Below the pieces are notes generated by a model. That model had not been told where the DNA came from and did no database searches. It saw nothing but the letters and a program-made list of their open reading frames with translations. From a virus, in the IMG/VR virus record IMGVR_UViG_3300038435_000234, positions 1 through 35,104 of that record: a DNA stretch of 35,104 bases. One strand, 5' to 3'. The position numbers were made by a program, and so were the translations under genes. How positions within the stretch are numbered: position 1 is the first letter of the stretch; every line of letters begins with the position of its first letter. This document shows, piece after piece, positions 5,888-13,738 of the stretch.

Positions 5888-8800
5888 TTAAAGTCCGTCT
5901 AATACAGCAACCAATTGCCATTTATTTATTGAGTTCATTGTATTATATATAAATTTTATTGTCATATATTTTCCCGCCGTCGTTGTTGTTGGAAGAGCCA
6001 GGTTTGTTCCACCTGCATAAATAGCGTTCCATCCTCCAAGTGCCCGTGCAGTTCCATTATCCACTACCCTGATATAAAGCTCATTGCCATTTGTAGGAGT
6101 TCCACCTGGCGCTGATATGGCTGTGACTGCCACAGCCTGTGCAGTTATATCATAAAAATTTATAGAAGCATCACCCTGCGGCGACCATGTTGCATTAGAG
6201 GTTATAGATGCGAAAGACTTTTGTGCTATCGTACCTGTTACTGTTGGCAAGGTTAACGTACCTGTATTTGTGATTGAAGAAATTACAGGTGATGATGAAA
6301 AAGTTTTTACAGCAGAGAATGTAGATGCTGTGCCATCAAAAGTGACCGTTCCTGTTGCATCAGGGAAAGTTATAACTCTATTGCCAGTTGGTGTGCCAGT
6401 TAATTTTAAAGATGTAGTTGCAAAAGTACCTGCACCATATAAATATAAATCTCTGAATGCAGTTGTAGCAGCTCCTAAATCTATTCCTGTTTGTGGAATT
6501 AGAGCAGTGTTTATTGAAACAGATGCAAGATTGCTGAGTGCTGTGTTTGCACCGCCACCACTTCCGCCTACTGAACGGGCATAGGCTTTTGTCGAAAGAG
6601 TATCTGCAAGATTGTTTACTATAACCACTCCGCCCGTTTGAATGTTCATGAAAGTTTGAGAAGCGTTTGCGCTTACTGCCATTAAATCAAATTGTGAAGT
6701 CCTTCCTGCAACGTCAGTCCATTTAGATACAATATATCCTGACCTTTCAGCGACGCCTGCAGTAACGCCTGTCCAAAACTGAAGCGACCCGCCAATACCA
6801 TTAGCAGGAGTTCCAGATGATTGTCTTAATATATCAACAATCGGGACAATTGTGTTTGTTGAGGATGGATTTACTTGAAACATAGAAGCAATTCCAGATG
6901 TGGTAAATATTCTTGCCGCATAAGTTCCTGTCGTATTTGTTGCGATAAGTGCAGTACCAGATGTGGCAGTGGCTTCTATCCCGGTATTAACAGTAGTATT
7001 TACTTTTAACGGGCTTCCGGTTCCATCAATCAGAATTTGAAATGTTGAAGAACTTATTGTTCTATTATTTGTTAATGTCTGTCCAACCGCCAACACAGCA
7101 TCTATTCCCGGAGTAGATGGAATATCTGACAAATAAGCAATCGTTCCCGTTGCCGCCTGAAGTGTAGCTGTATAATTTGTTGCAGAAGTGTTAGCAGTTG
7201 AAATAGTCGTCACTCCAGTAGAAGTACCTTTCATTGCTAACTTATCTTTATCAAAAGTTTTAAGTCCAGTTACCGATTGCACAGATGCGAGTACCATATC
7301 ACCGCCACCTGCGGTAGATGCTATTGTTACCGTGCCTGCACTACCTGTTCCACCAGTAGTAAGCGTTATACCACTTCCTTCTATAAGTTGAACACTACCA
7401 CCGCTTGCTGATAGTGTTACAGTGTGGCTGGTAGCGTCACTGGTATTGTTTACCGTTTGGTCACCGGTATTAGTACCAGAGTTTGTCCCGGTTATATCAG
7501 ATAAGAAAGCTAATGTACCATTTGCATTTTGTAAAGTATAAGTCCTGGAAGCTGAGTTTGTATTTGTAAAGAACGAAGTAAAAGTATTCGCTACGTTTCT
7601 CAATCCCATAGTAGCGTCTAAGAATGTCTTTACACCGCTATTCGTTTGCGCTGATGCCAATACCATATCACCACCACCTGCCGGTACTGCCCATGTACCG
7701 GCAGCATTAAGAAAATAAGACGAGCCAACATTGTTTGACCCTGGCACTAACCCTTTTGTAGTTGTCGTTGTTGAAAATAAATCCAACAAAGTCGTAGCCT
7801 GTGCGCCGGTAAGTTCTTCCATATCGCCAGCCCCAGCTGTGATCCTTCCCATTATTCTTGATGTTGCAGATACATTCTGCATCTTAGCATACGTTACAAC
7901 GTCTGCATCTATTGTCCATGTTACACCACTTGCAGATACTGTTATGTCTCCTTTATCACCATCACTCACGCCACCCGGAGGTGCTGCCCAGGTGCCATCG
8001 GCCCTTAAAAAATTTGTAGTGCCGCCACCGCTTGCAGGAACTGCCCCGCTTAGTGTAGATGAAAAAGAATTGATTAATGTAGTTAATTGTGTTGCGGTCA
8101 GTACTTCCACATTGCCCGTTGCTGCTGTTACTCTTCCTAAAACTGAAGCTGTTGCTATCTGTTGCATCTTAGCAACTGTAACTGCATTGCCTGAAATTGT
8201 TAATGTACCTGAAGAAAGTGTTGCATCTCCTGATAAAGAAACCCAGCCAATATCTGTCCCATCAGACTGAAATATCTGGTTAGCGCTTCCTTTTACTAAT
8301 TTTGTCCATGTTGGCGATACTCCCTGGCCGGTGATAAGATCACCACGTGCCACTGTACCAATTGCAGCGTCTGTGTGAGTTGCCGAAAGAATATTATGTG
8401 CAGAACCTCCGCCAGGTGCGCTCCACACCGGCAGTCCACCAGATACAGTAAGCACATCAGCAGCGTTTCCTATTCCAAGTCGTGTATAATAACCGGAAGA
8501 ATTTCTGTAAAGAATATCACCCGTTGCATCACTTCCGTAATCATTCATTAAAAATTCTTTCCACAAAGAATTTTCGTACCCAAACAATCTGTTTGAAGTT
8601 GTATTATAATATACCATTCCATTCTGTCCGGCAGGATCAGAAGCAATAGAACCCCAAACAAGTTTTGTATTGATCTTTACAAGATCATTATCGAATTCAC
8701 CATAAATTAAGGGAGTAGACGAAGTTGAGTTTTCGATATATAATTTATTGCTGCCGGTTTCGTTATAGCCTGCACTAAATCCTATGAATACATTTGATGC

Positions 8801-11020
8801 ACCTGTTAAATTATTTGCTCCCGCGTCTCTGCCAATAGCAACGTTATTATTACCAGACGTATGCTGCGACATTCCTGAGTAACCAACTATAGTATTATCT
8901 GATGCACTAACTATAGAAAAGCCTGCATAAGCACCAATCGATACGTTATTATTACCAGTTTGTGAAGCGGCTTTCATTGTACTGTAACCAATGGCAGTAT
9001 TATATGACCCGCTATTTGATGTTCCAAACATTGAATACCTACCAAGTGCCATATTGAAACTCCCATTGGCAAACTTCATGGCATCTGGACCTACTGCAAC
9101 ATTCTCAATGCCAGTTGTTAGATTTTCTAAAGCACCATATCCGATAGCGATATTAGCAGCCCCGGTTGCAATTTTCAAAGCATTTCCACCTATTGCAACG
9201 TTATACCCAGAACTTATTTCTGAAATAAGTGCATTAAATCCAGCCCTGAAACTTGTATAGTCAAATCCATTAGACATAAGTCCGCCAGTTGCAGTAAATA
9301 ATGATGTAACCGTTTTTGCTCCCGCAAATGTTTGCGCACCAGTTGTCACCACACCCCCGAAAGATGCCGATGCCGGTTCAAGATTTAAAACTGATCCTGC
9401 GAGAGTGGCAGCATTGGCGTTCGGAGTTGAACCAATTGCAGCTAAAGAAATTCCTCCACCAGTAGAAGTAATAGTTATAATCCCTGCCGAACCTGTACCG
9501 GTAGTAGTAAGAGTAATGCCAGAGCCCTCAACTAACTGAAAGGAGCCGCCACCATTACTAAGAGTAACTGTATGACTTGTCGCATCACTTGTATTACTGA
9601 TGGTTTGATCGCCGCTATTCGTTCCGGTTAATCCCAAATCAGTTTTAAGAGTTGCAAGAGTATTTACTTCCGGGTCACCAGTTCCTGCTGTCTTTCTGTA
9701 AAATACAGTTGACGTTGCTACCTGTGCCATCTTAGCAAGAGTAACAGCATTATTTGTAATGCCTCCAGTTGCTACTGTCCCGAATGATAATGACAACCCA
9801 TCAGTTGCTACTCTTAGAACCTGGTCAGTGGTACCTACTATATCAGCATTAACGCCGGCAGAATTTGCGCTCCGGCCAATAACAGATAACCCTGTACCGT
9901 TTGCTATTTTCGCATAAGTTACCGCTGCATTGTCTATTACCCATGTCAGGCCACTCCCGCTAACTGTTATATCTCCTTTGTCGCCATCTGTTAACCCGGT
10001 TACATCCCCAACAAAAAGAAAATCCCCGTCTGTTAGGGCTACGTTGAATTGTGCCTTAGTCCCCGTTATGCCAACAATAGAAGTTTGATCGCCACTGTTT
10101 GTACCTGTAAGCCCCAGGTCGGTTTTTAATGTTGCCAGTGTGTTTACTTCAGGAGAACCAACCCCGGTAGTTTTTCTATAAAAAACAGTTCCACTTGCCA
10201 CATCAGCCATCTTTGCAAGCGTGACAGCCCCGGCCTGTATCATTCCCGTTGCAACTTTTAATGGCCCGATTGTAAAAGCACCTGTATTATCAAATGTTAC
10301 GTCGCCTGAAGGCAGAACCGCCGTTGCCACACTGCTTATGTTACCGACTAAAAACCTGCCATCGGCAAGTGTTGTACTAAGTGCATCTGTTATTCCATAT
10401 CCTGATAAAGTAGTTGGTGCGCCTGTTATCTTGCTCCATGCAAGCGAATTTATCCATGAAGGATTTGAGTAGTTTCCAGAGATATAGACCCCGTTGGTAA
10501 CAGTGGCTGCATTACCGGCGATGTCTATTGGCCAGATGCCGGTTGCGTTTGTTCCGTTTGTACGGGCATATTTTGCTGAAAGAGTTGCTGTATCTATAGT
10601 CAGGGTAATGCCATCTGTATTTGTCGTTGAATCAAACAGGGAGCCATATCCGGGAAACAGCGTTTTTATTTCCTGTGTAGATGGCTTTAATAAGCGATAC
10701 CCCGTCCCGGCATTGCTGTTGTTTGAACCCCCGGCGCCGCCTCCCCCGATATTTAACCACTGCGATCCGGTATAAACTTTTATAGAACTGTCCGGAATAT
10801 TGTACCTCACCTGCCCTGTATCATACCCATAAGTTATGGATGGCAAAAGTGTTGACGTTCTTTTTCCGTTGTTTGTGCCGCCTAATCCTATGGGCAGTTG
10901 AAAAACGCTGTCTGCCCTTAACCTGTTTTTTCTTTCGCCATACAAAAGCGGATCCTGGTATCTCTGCGCAGAGAGAAGTCCAGGAAAGGCTATCATCAAA
11001 AGGAAAAGGATTTTTTTCAT
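5888..11020 (-). CDS. Very large tail fibre protein (1710 aa)
   Basis: A 1710-residue, Gly/Thr/Ser-rich fibre that should bind the host surface. Residues 1-18 form a signal peptide (MKKILFLLMIAFPGLLSA). The body has several rounds of fibre repeats, such as DGDKGDITVSGSGLTWVID, LATLKTDLGLTGTNSGDQT (twice) and NTSDATSHTVTLS (three times), with copies near residues 300-500 and 930-1260. Residues about 600-760 contain YadA-type head repeats (NVAIG, NIAIG, NVAVG, NVSIG). The last 90 residues (FYDITAQAVAVTAI to LVAVLDGL) resemble a conserved C-terminal domain I recall from phage fibres. A trimeric beta-structured fibre is the likely form. The signal peptide is odd for a virion protein. The glycine-rich tip gene follows closely. 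Confidence 0.88.
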   Translation of the reverse strand: MKKILFLLMIAFPGLLSAQRYQDPLLYGERKNRLRADSVFQLPIGLGGTNNGKRTSTLLPSITYGYDTGQVRYNIPDSSIKVYTGSQWLNIGGGGAGGSNNSNAGTGYRLLKPSTQEIKTLFPGYGSLFDSTTNTDGITLTIDTATLSAKYARTNGTNATGIWPIDIAGNAATVTNGVYISGNYSNPSWINSLAWSKITGAPTTLSGYGITDALSTTLADGRFLVGNISSVATAVLPSGDVTFDNTGAFTIGPLKVATGMIQAGAVTLAKMADVASGTVFYRKTTGVGSPEVNTLATLKTDLGLTGTNSGDQTSIVGITGTKAQFNVALTDGDFLFVGDVTGLTDGDKGDITVSGSGLTWVIDNAAVTYAKIANGTGLSVIGRSANSAGVNADIVGTTDQVLRVATDGLSLSFGTVATGGITNNAVTLAKMAQVATSTVFYRKTAGTGDPEVNTLATLKTDLGLTGTNSGDQTISNTSDATSHTVTLSNGGGSFQLVEGSGITLTTTGTGSAGIITITSTGGGISLAAIGSTPNANAATLAGSVLNLEPASASFGGVVTTGAQTFAGAKTVTSLFTATGGLMSNGFDYTSFRAGFNALISEISSGYNVAIGGNALKIATGAANIAIGYGALENLTTGIENVAVGPDAMKFANGSFNMALGRYSMFGTSNSGSYNTAIGYSTMKAASQTGNNNVSIGAYAGFSIVSASDNTIVGYSGMSQHTSGNNNVAIGRDAGANNLTGASNVFIGFSAGYNETGSNKLYIENSTSSTPLIYGEFDNDLVKINTKLVWGSIASDPAGQNGMVYYNTTSNRLFGYENSLWKEFLMNDYGSDATGDILYRNSSGYYTRLGIGNAADVLTVSGGLPVWSAPGGGSAHNILSATHTDAAIGTVARGDLITGQGVSPTWTKLVKGSANQIFQSDGTDIGWVSLSGDATLSSGTLTISGNAVTVAKMQQIATASVLGRVTAATGNVEVLTATQLTTLINSFSSTLSGAVPASGGGTTNFLRADGTWAAPPGGVSDGDKGDITVSASGVTWTIDADVVTYAKMQNVSATSRIMGRITAGAGDMEELTGAQATTLLDLFSTTTTTKGLVPGSNNVGSSYFLNAAGTWAVPAGGGDMVLASAQTNSGVKTFLDATMGLRNVANTFTSFFTNTNSASRTYTLQNANGTLAFLSDITGTNSGTNTGDQTVNNTSDATSHTVTLSASGGSVQLIEGSGITLTTGGTGSAGTVTIASTAGGGDMVLASVQSVTGLKTFDKDKLAMKGTSTGVTTISTANTSATNYTATLQAATGTIAYLSDIPSTPGIDAVLAVGQTLTNNRTISSSTFQILIDGTGSPLKVNTTVNTGIEATATSGTALIATNTTGTYAARIFTTSGIASMFQVNPSSTNTIVPIVDILRQSSGTPANGIGGSLQFWTGVTAGVAERSGYIVSKWTDVAGRTSQFDLMAVSANASQTFMNIQTGGVVIVNNLADTLSTKAYARSVGGSGGGANTALSNLASVSINTALIPQTGIDLGAATTAFRDLYLYGAGTFATTSLKLTGTPTGNRVITFPDATGTVTFDGTASTFSAVKTFSSSPVISSITNTGTLTLPTVTGTIAQKSFASITSNATWSPQGDASINFYDITAQAVAVTAISAPGGTPTNGNELYIRVVDNGTARALGGWNAIYAGGTNLALPTTTTAGKYMTIKFIYNTMNSINKWQLVAVLDGL
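8740..9215 (-). repeat. YadA-like head repeats inside the tail fibre gene
   Basis: Within the fibre gene this stretch encodes about ten degenerate units of 14-17 residues with the core N-[VI]-[AS]-[IV]-G: YNVAIGG, ANIAIGY, ENVAVGP, FNMALGR, YNTAIGY, NNVSIGA, DNTIVGY, NNVAIGR, SNVFIGF. This is the hallmark of the trimeric left-handed beta-roll of YadA/Hia adhesin heads. Confidence 0.8.
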
Positions 11021-11065
11021 CGGTTAAAAATAATTATTTTAATTAATTTTTTACTATTTTAATTA

Positions 11066-12256
11066 TCACATTTTCACAATCATCCATGCAATGGTCAGGT
11101 CCTGCACCTCCGCGCTGATCTCCTGTAGGCTCACATAAAACTTATTCGGTTTATCAGTAGCATGGTGGTACCAGGTGCTTCCGGTCTTGTTATTTCTGAA
11201 ATAAGTAACGGCCACATTGCTTTCAATGGATATAAATACCAGGTAATCCCCGCTGATAGCCAGGTTGTGTGTAATGGTATAAAGCGGATCGCCGGCAGCC
11301 ACATCGCCAACATTATATCTTCCTACTCCTAATACGGTTCCTGCCGGTGGAGTACCCGATACGTTTACCCATGTACTTTCTGATAAATAAATTACGTTCC
11401 AGTTTGTGCCATCCCACATAAATGCACCCTCGCAATATTGTGGTATATCAATACTTGTTTTTGGTGAACCGGACCATAGAAGTGTGCCGTTTAAGAATTT
11501 TACTTTCGGCGTTCCTGCACTCCCGAAGTGCTGAAAGGCGAAAATATACCCAATAGGAATTACGTCGCTTACCTGAAAAGTATATTCAGGCGATCCGGAA
11601 AAGCGGATCAGCTTTCTTAAATGTGAAAGGGCATAATTAGTATTAGCCGAAACATCCACAAAGCCGCCGAAGAGCTTACCAACCACGCTGTCATTTACAA
11701 TAGTCGTTACCGTCTTTGGCTGAATTTGTATGACAAATTCTTCCACTTCTCCAAACTGATCTCCGTTTAATAATTCCCACTCACCAGTTCCTGTATTAAA
11801 CGTAAAATGAGGATTAGGGTTTGCGGGTATATCCGGCCTCAGATAACCATAATTGTTTCTGTGTATTAAAAACTCTGTTTCCGTTAATCCTATCAGCTCA
11901 GGAGTGATGCAGATTGATTGATTGGCGGCAGGGGTGTTTGTGCCGCCATCGCCAACCTTAAATGTTATCGGAGCAAAAAGTGTAACCGTATCAGCCAGCG
12001 GCTCTACATTATATTCGTGCAGCAGGTTGGCCGAAACAGCCCCATACATTCTTACAATGTGAACTATTTTGTCAAGGCCGCTTTGAATAATTGTTTCCTT
12101 TACCTGATGACCGGCTCCTGGTGTTGGTACACCGGCGCCATTCTTTTCTACCAAAGTGATATCAGGAACTACCTGAGCGCCGGATTCCGCTTCATAAATT
12201 CTTACTACAAAGTTTTCGGTTATGGCAGATGTTGATATATGGTACTTCAGAACCAT
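11066..12256 (-). CDS. Tail tip / virion structural protein, unknown family (396 aa)
   Basis: A 396-residue, strand-rich soluble protein with no signal peptide. The C-terminal 130 residues (IDIPQYCEGAFMWDGTNWNV to QDLTIAWMIVKM) look like a fibre-associated beta domain, with the recurrent W-N-V and G-x-W motifs common in phage baseplate and fibre proteins. Position between the tail tip proteins and the main fibre suggests an adaptor joining the fibre to the tail tip. Its ATG follows the stop of the GIY-YIG gene directly, so the endonuclease gene has been placed exactly between this gene and 12818-13735. Confidence 0.7.
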   Translation of the reverse strand: MVLKYHISTSAITENFVVRIYEAESGAQVVPDITLVEKNGAGVPTPGAGHQVKETIIQSGLDKIVHIVRMYGAVSANLLHEYNVEPLADTVTLFAPITFKVGDGGTNTPAANQSICITPELIGLTETEFLIHRNNYGYLRPDIPANPNPHFTFNTGTGEWELLNGDQFGEVEEFVIQIQPKTVTTIVNDSVVGKLFGGFVDVSANTNYALSHLRKLIRFSGSPEYTFQVSDVIPIGYIFAFQHFGSAGTPKVKFLNGTLLWSGSPKTSIDIPQYCEGAFMWDGTNWNVIYLSESTWVNVSGTPPAGTVLGVGRYNVGDVAAGDPLYTITHNLAISGDYLVFISIESNVAVTYFRNNKTGSTWYHHATDKPNKFYVSLQEISAEVQDLTIAWMIVKM

Positions 12257-12817
12257 TTAGTTAAGTTTAATTTTATTTGAAAAATATTTTCTTTGTGCTT
12301 CACTCATTCTTTTCTTAGATTCTTCACTTACTATCTTTCCCTTATGGCGAATGCTAATCTGTTTTTTTCTTTCCTCTGAATGTTTTTTACCGGAGTTCGC
12401 TTTTGATATTCTTGCCTTTGCTTCGTCACTATGTTTTCTGCCTAACATAGGTTTTATGCCAGATGGTTTTCCTGATTTTAAAATACCCATCAATTTTTTT
12501 GTTACATCATTATGCAGGCCCCTACTACCGCCCTCTCTAATATTTAATAATTGTATGCCTGCTGATTTATAAAAGTCCATGTATAATATTTCATACTCAT
12601 CAAAAATTGATTGTTTTATGTCCACAGGTAATTCGTGTAGTATTTCAAAAAAATGAGCTTTCTTGCCATACTTATCAAATGAATTATACAGTAACCTTTG
12701 TTTATTATTTTGAGAGCTTCTATATGCTTTCCATCGTTGAATAATATTCCAACTTTGTCCGATATAAACTTTACCGGATGGACTTGTTATTTTATATATG
12801 CCAATTACTTTTTCCAT
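12257..12817 (-). CDS. Free-standing GIY-YIG homing endonuclease with NUMOD3 repeats
   Basis: A 186-residue selfish nuclease of the phage Seg / group I intron type. The catalytic GIY-YIG domain spans about 1-95: G6-I7-Y8, V17-Y18-I19-G20, catalytic R28 and E76, and the closing LLN (N92). Residues about 124-175 carry tandem NUMOD3-type DNA-binding helices (GRKHSDEAKARIS, GKKHSEERKKQIS, GKIVSEESKKRMS). The gene fits between two virion genes with no spare bases on either side and is visibly more AT-rich than them, which points to recent arrival. It would cut a neighbouring site in phages lacking the gene and spread by repair. Confidence 0.93.
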   Translation of the reverse strand: MEKVIGIYKITSPSGKVYIGQSWNIIQRWKAYRSSQNNKQRLLYNSFDKYGKKAHFFEILHELPVDIKQSIFDEYEILYMDFYKSAGIQLLNIREGGSRGLHNDVTKKLMGILKSGKPSGIKPMLGRKHSDEAKARISKANSGKKHSEERKKQISIRHKGKIVSEESKKRMSEAQRKYFSNKIKLN

Positions 12818-13735
12818 TTAAGATTGTTCTTCTATGTCGGTAACGGGTACTAATGATCCGGGACCGAAAAATGCCGTCTCAATATTATAAGCAGTCACAA
12901 TTCCAGTAGCCAGCGGAGCTATATCGGCAAACTGCAGACTCATTACATTGTTTGCTTCCGCTATTTCAATACTGCCGCCTATCAACGGATATCCCTTTGC
13001 TCTTGTCACCTCCCACTTGCTTCCCTCTGTGCTCTGGTAAAATTTACCTTCGATGTTTATACTATCACAACAAAAAATTCTGTTTAGTAAATCAATAATA
13101 TAAGGCGCCACTCCTGGAGCTTCGCCGATATATAATTTATAAGTACGAAAGGGAACGCCTGACAAGCTTTCGGTATCATGTACCTGGTTGATGTATGCCG
13201 TTCTTTCTCTTTCGGGGTTAAAATCCATGATGCCCGCTTCGCAGCGAAATTTGAAATCTACTCCTGTTGAAAAAGCCACATCCTGATCATTATAGCTGTT
13301 CTTATAAGTAAACAGCAGTGTATTTGGCCAGCTTGTTTTACTATGGATGGGTTCGCTGATGGCTTTCCAGTCAATAGAAAGAAGCGTTACCCGCTGATAG
13401 AGGTAATAGACGCCTTCAGCAAGATCGCTGATGTCAAATGTGGTTTCGTAAACCGTATAATTAACTGCAGAATAAACCGCAGCCCACGCAAACGTTTTTA
13501 CAATTACTCCTTCGGCATTGTAAACCTTTAATGTTTCAGGGGCAATGGAGCTTTCAATTTGCAGCTTTGTCGTGTCTGATTTTTTCCATTTCTGTTTATA
13601 ATAAACTTTTCTTTCAAAACTTTTTATCTGCTCACAGGCCCATGCCCCGTCAAAATCGCTGACAGTATTCGGACTGTTTGTACTGGGTACAAATTTGAAC
13701 GGAGTTAAGAGAGGTATGTTAAAAAAGTTTGCCAT
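12818..13735 (-). CDS. Tail tip structural protein, unknown family (305 aa)
   Basis: A 305-residue beta-rich protein without signal or TM segments, located between the 784-residue tail protein and the fibre-side proteins. A central stretch reads as an immunoglobulin-like or fibronectin-like fold (SIAPETLKVYNAEGVIVKTF, then YYLYQRVTLLSIDW). No family is recognised; a baseplate or tail tip hub role is inferred from gene order. Its stop is immediately followed by the GIY-YIG start codon. Confidence 0.7.
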   Translation of the reverse strand: MANFFNIPLLTPFKFVPSTNSPNTVSDFDGAWACEQIKSFERKVYYKQKWKKSDTTKLQIESSIAPETLKVYNAEGVIVKTFAWAAVYSAVNYTVYETTFDISDLAEGVYYLYQRVTLLSIDWKAISEPIHSKTSWPNTLLFTYKNSYNDQDVAFSTGVDFKFRCEAGIMDFNPERERTAYINQVHDTESLSGVPFRTYKLYIGEAPGVAPYIIDLLNRIFCCDSINIEGKFYQSTEGSKWEVTRAKGYPLIGGSIEIAEANNVMSLQFADIAPLATGIVTAYNIETAFFGPGSLVPVTDIEEQS

Positions 13736-13738
13736 TTT

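Noticed and set aside
7731-8270. 179-residue plus-strand frame, with several others, opposite the fibre gene
   Set aside because: Val/Ala/Pro-rich frames without stops are expected opposite Gly/Thr/Ala-rich fibre repeats; none has domain features or a start context.
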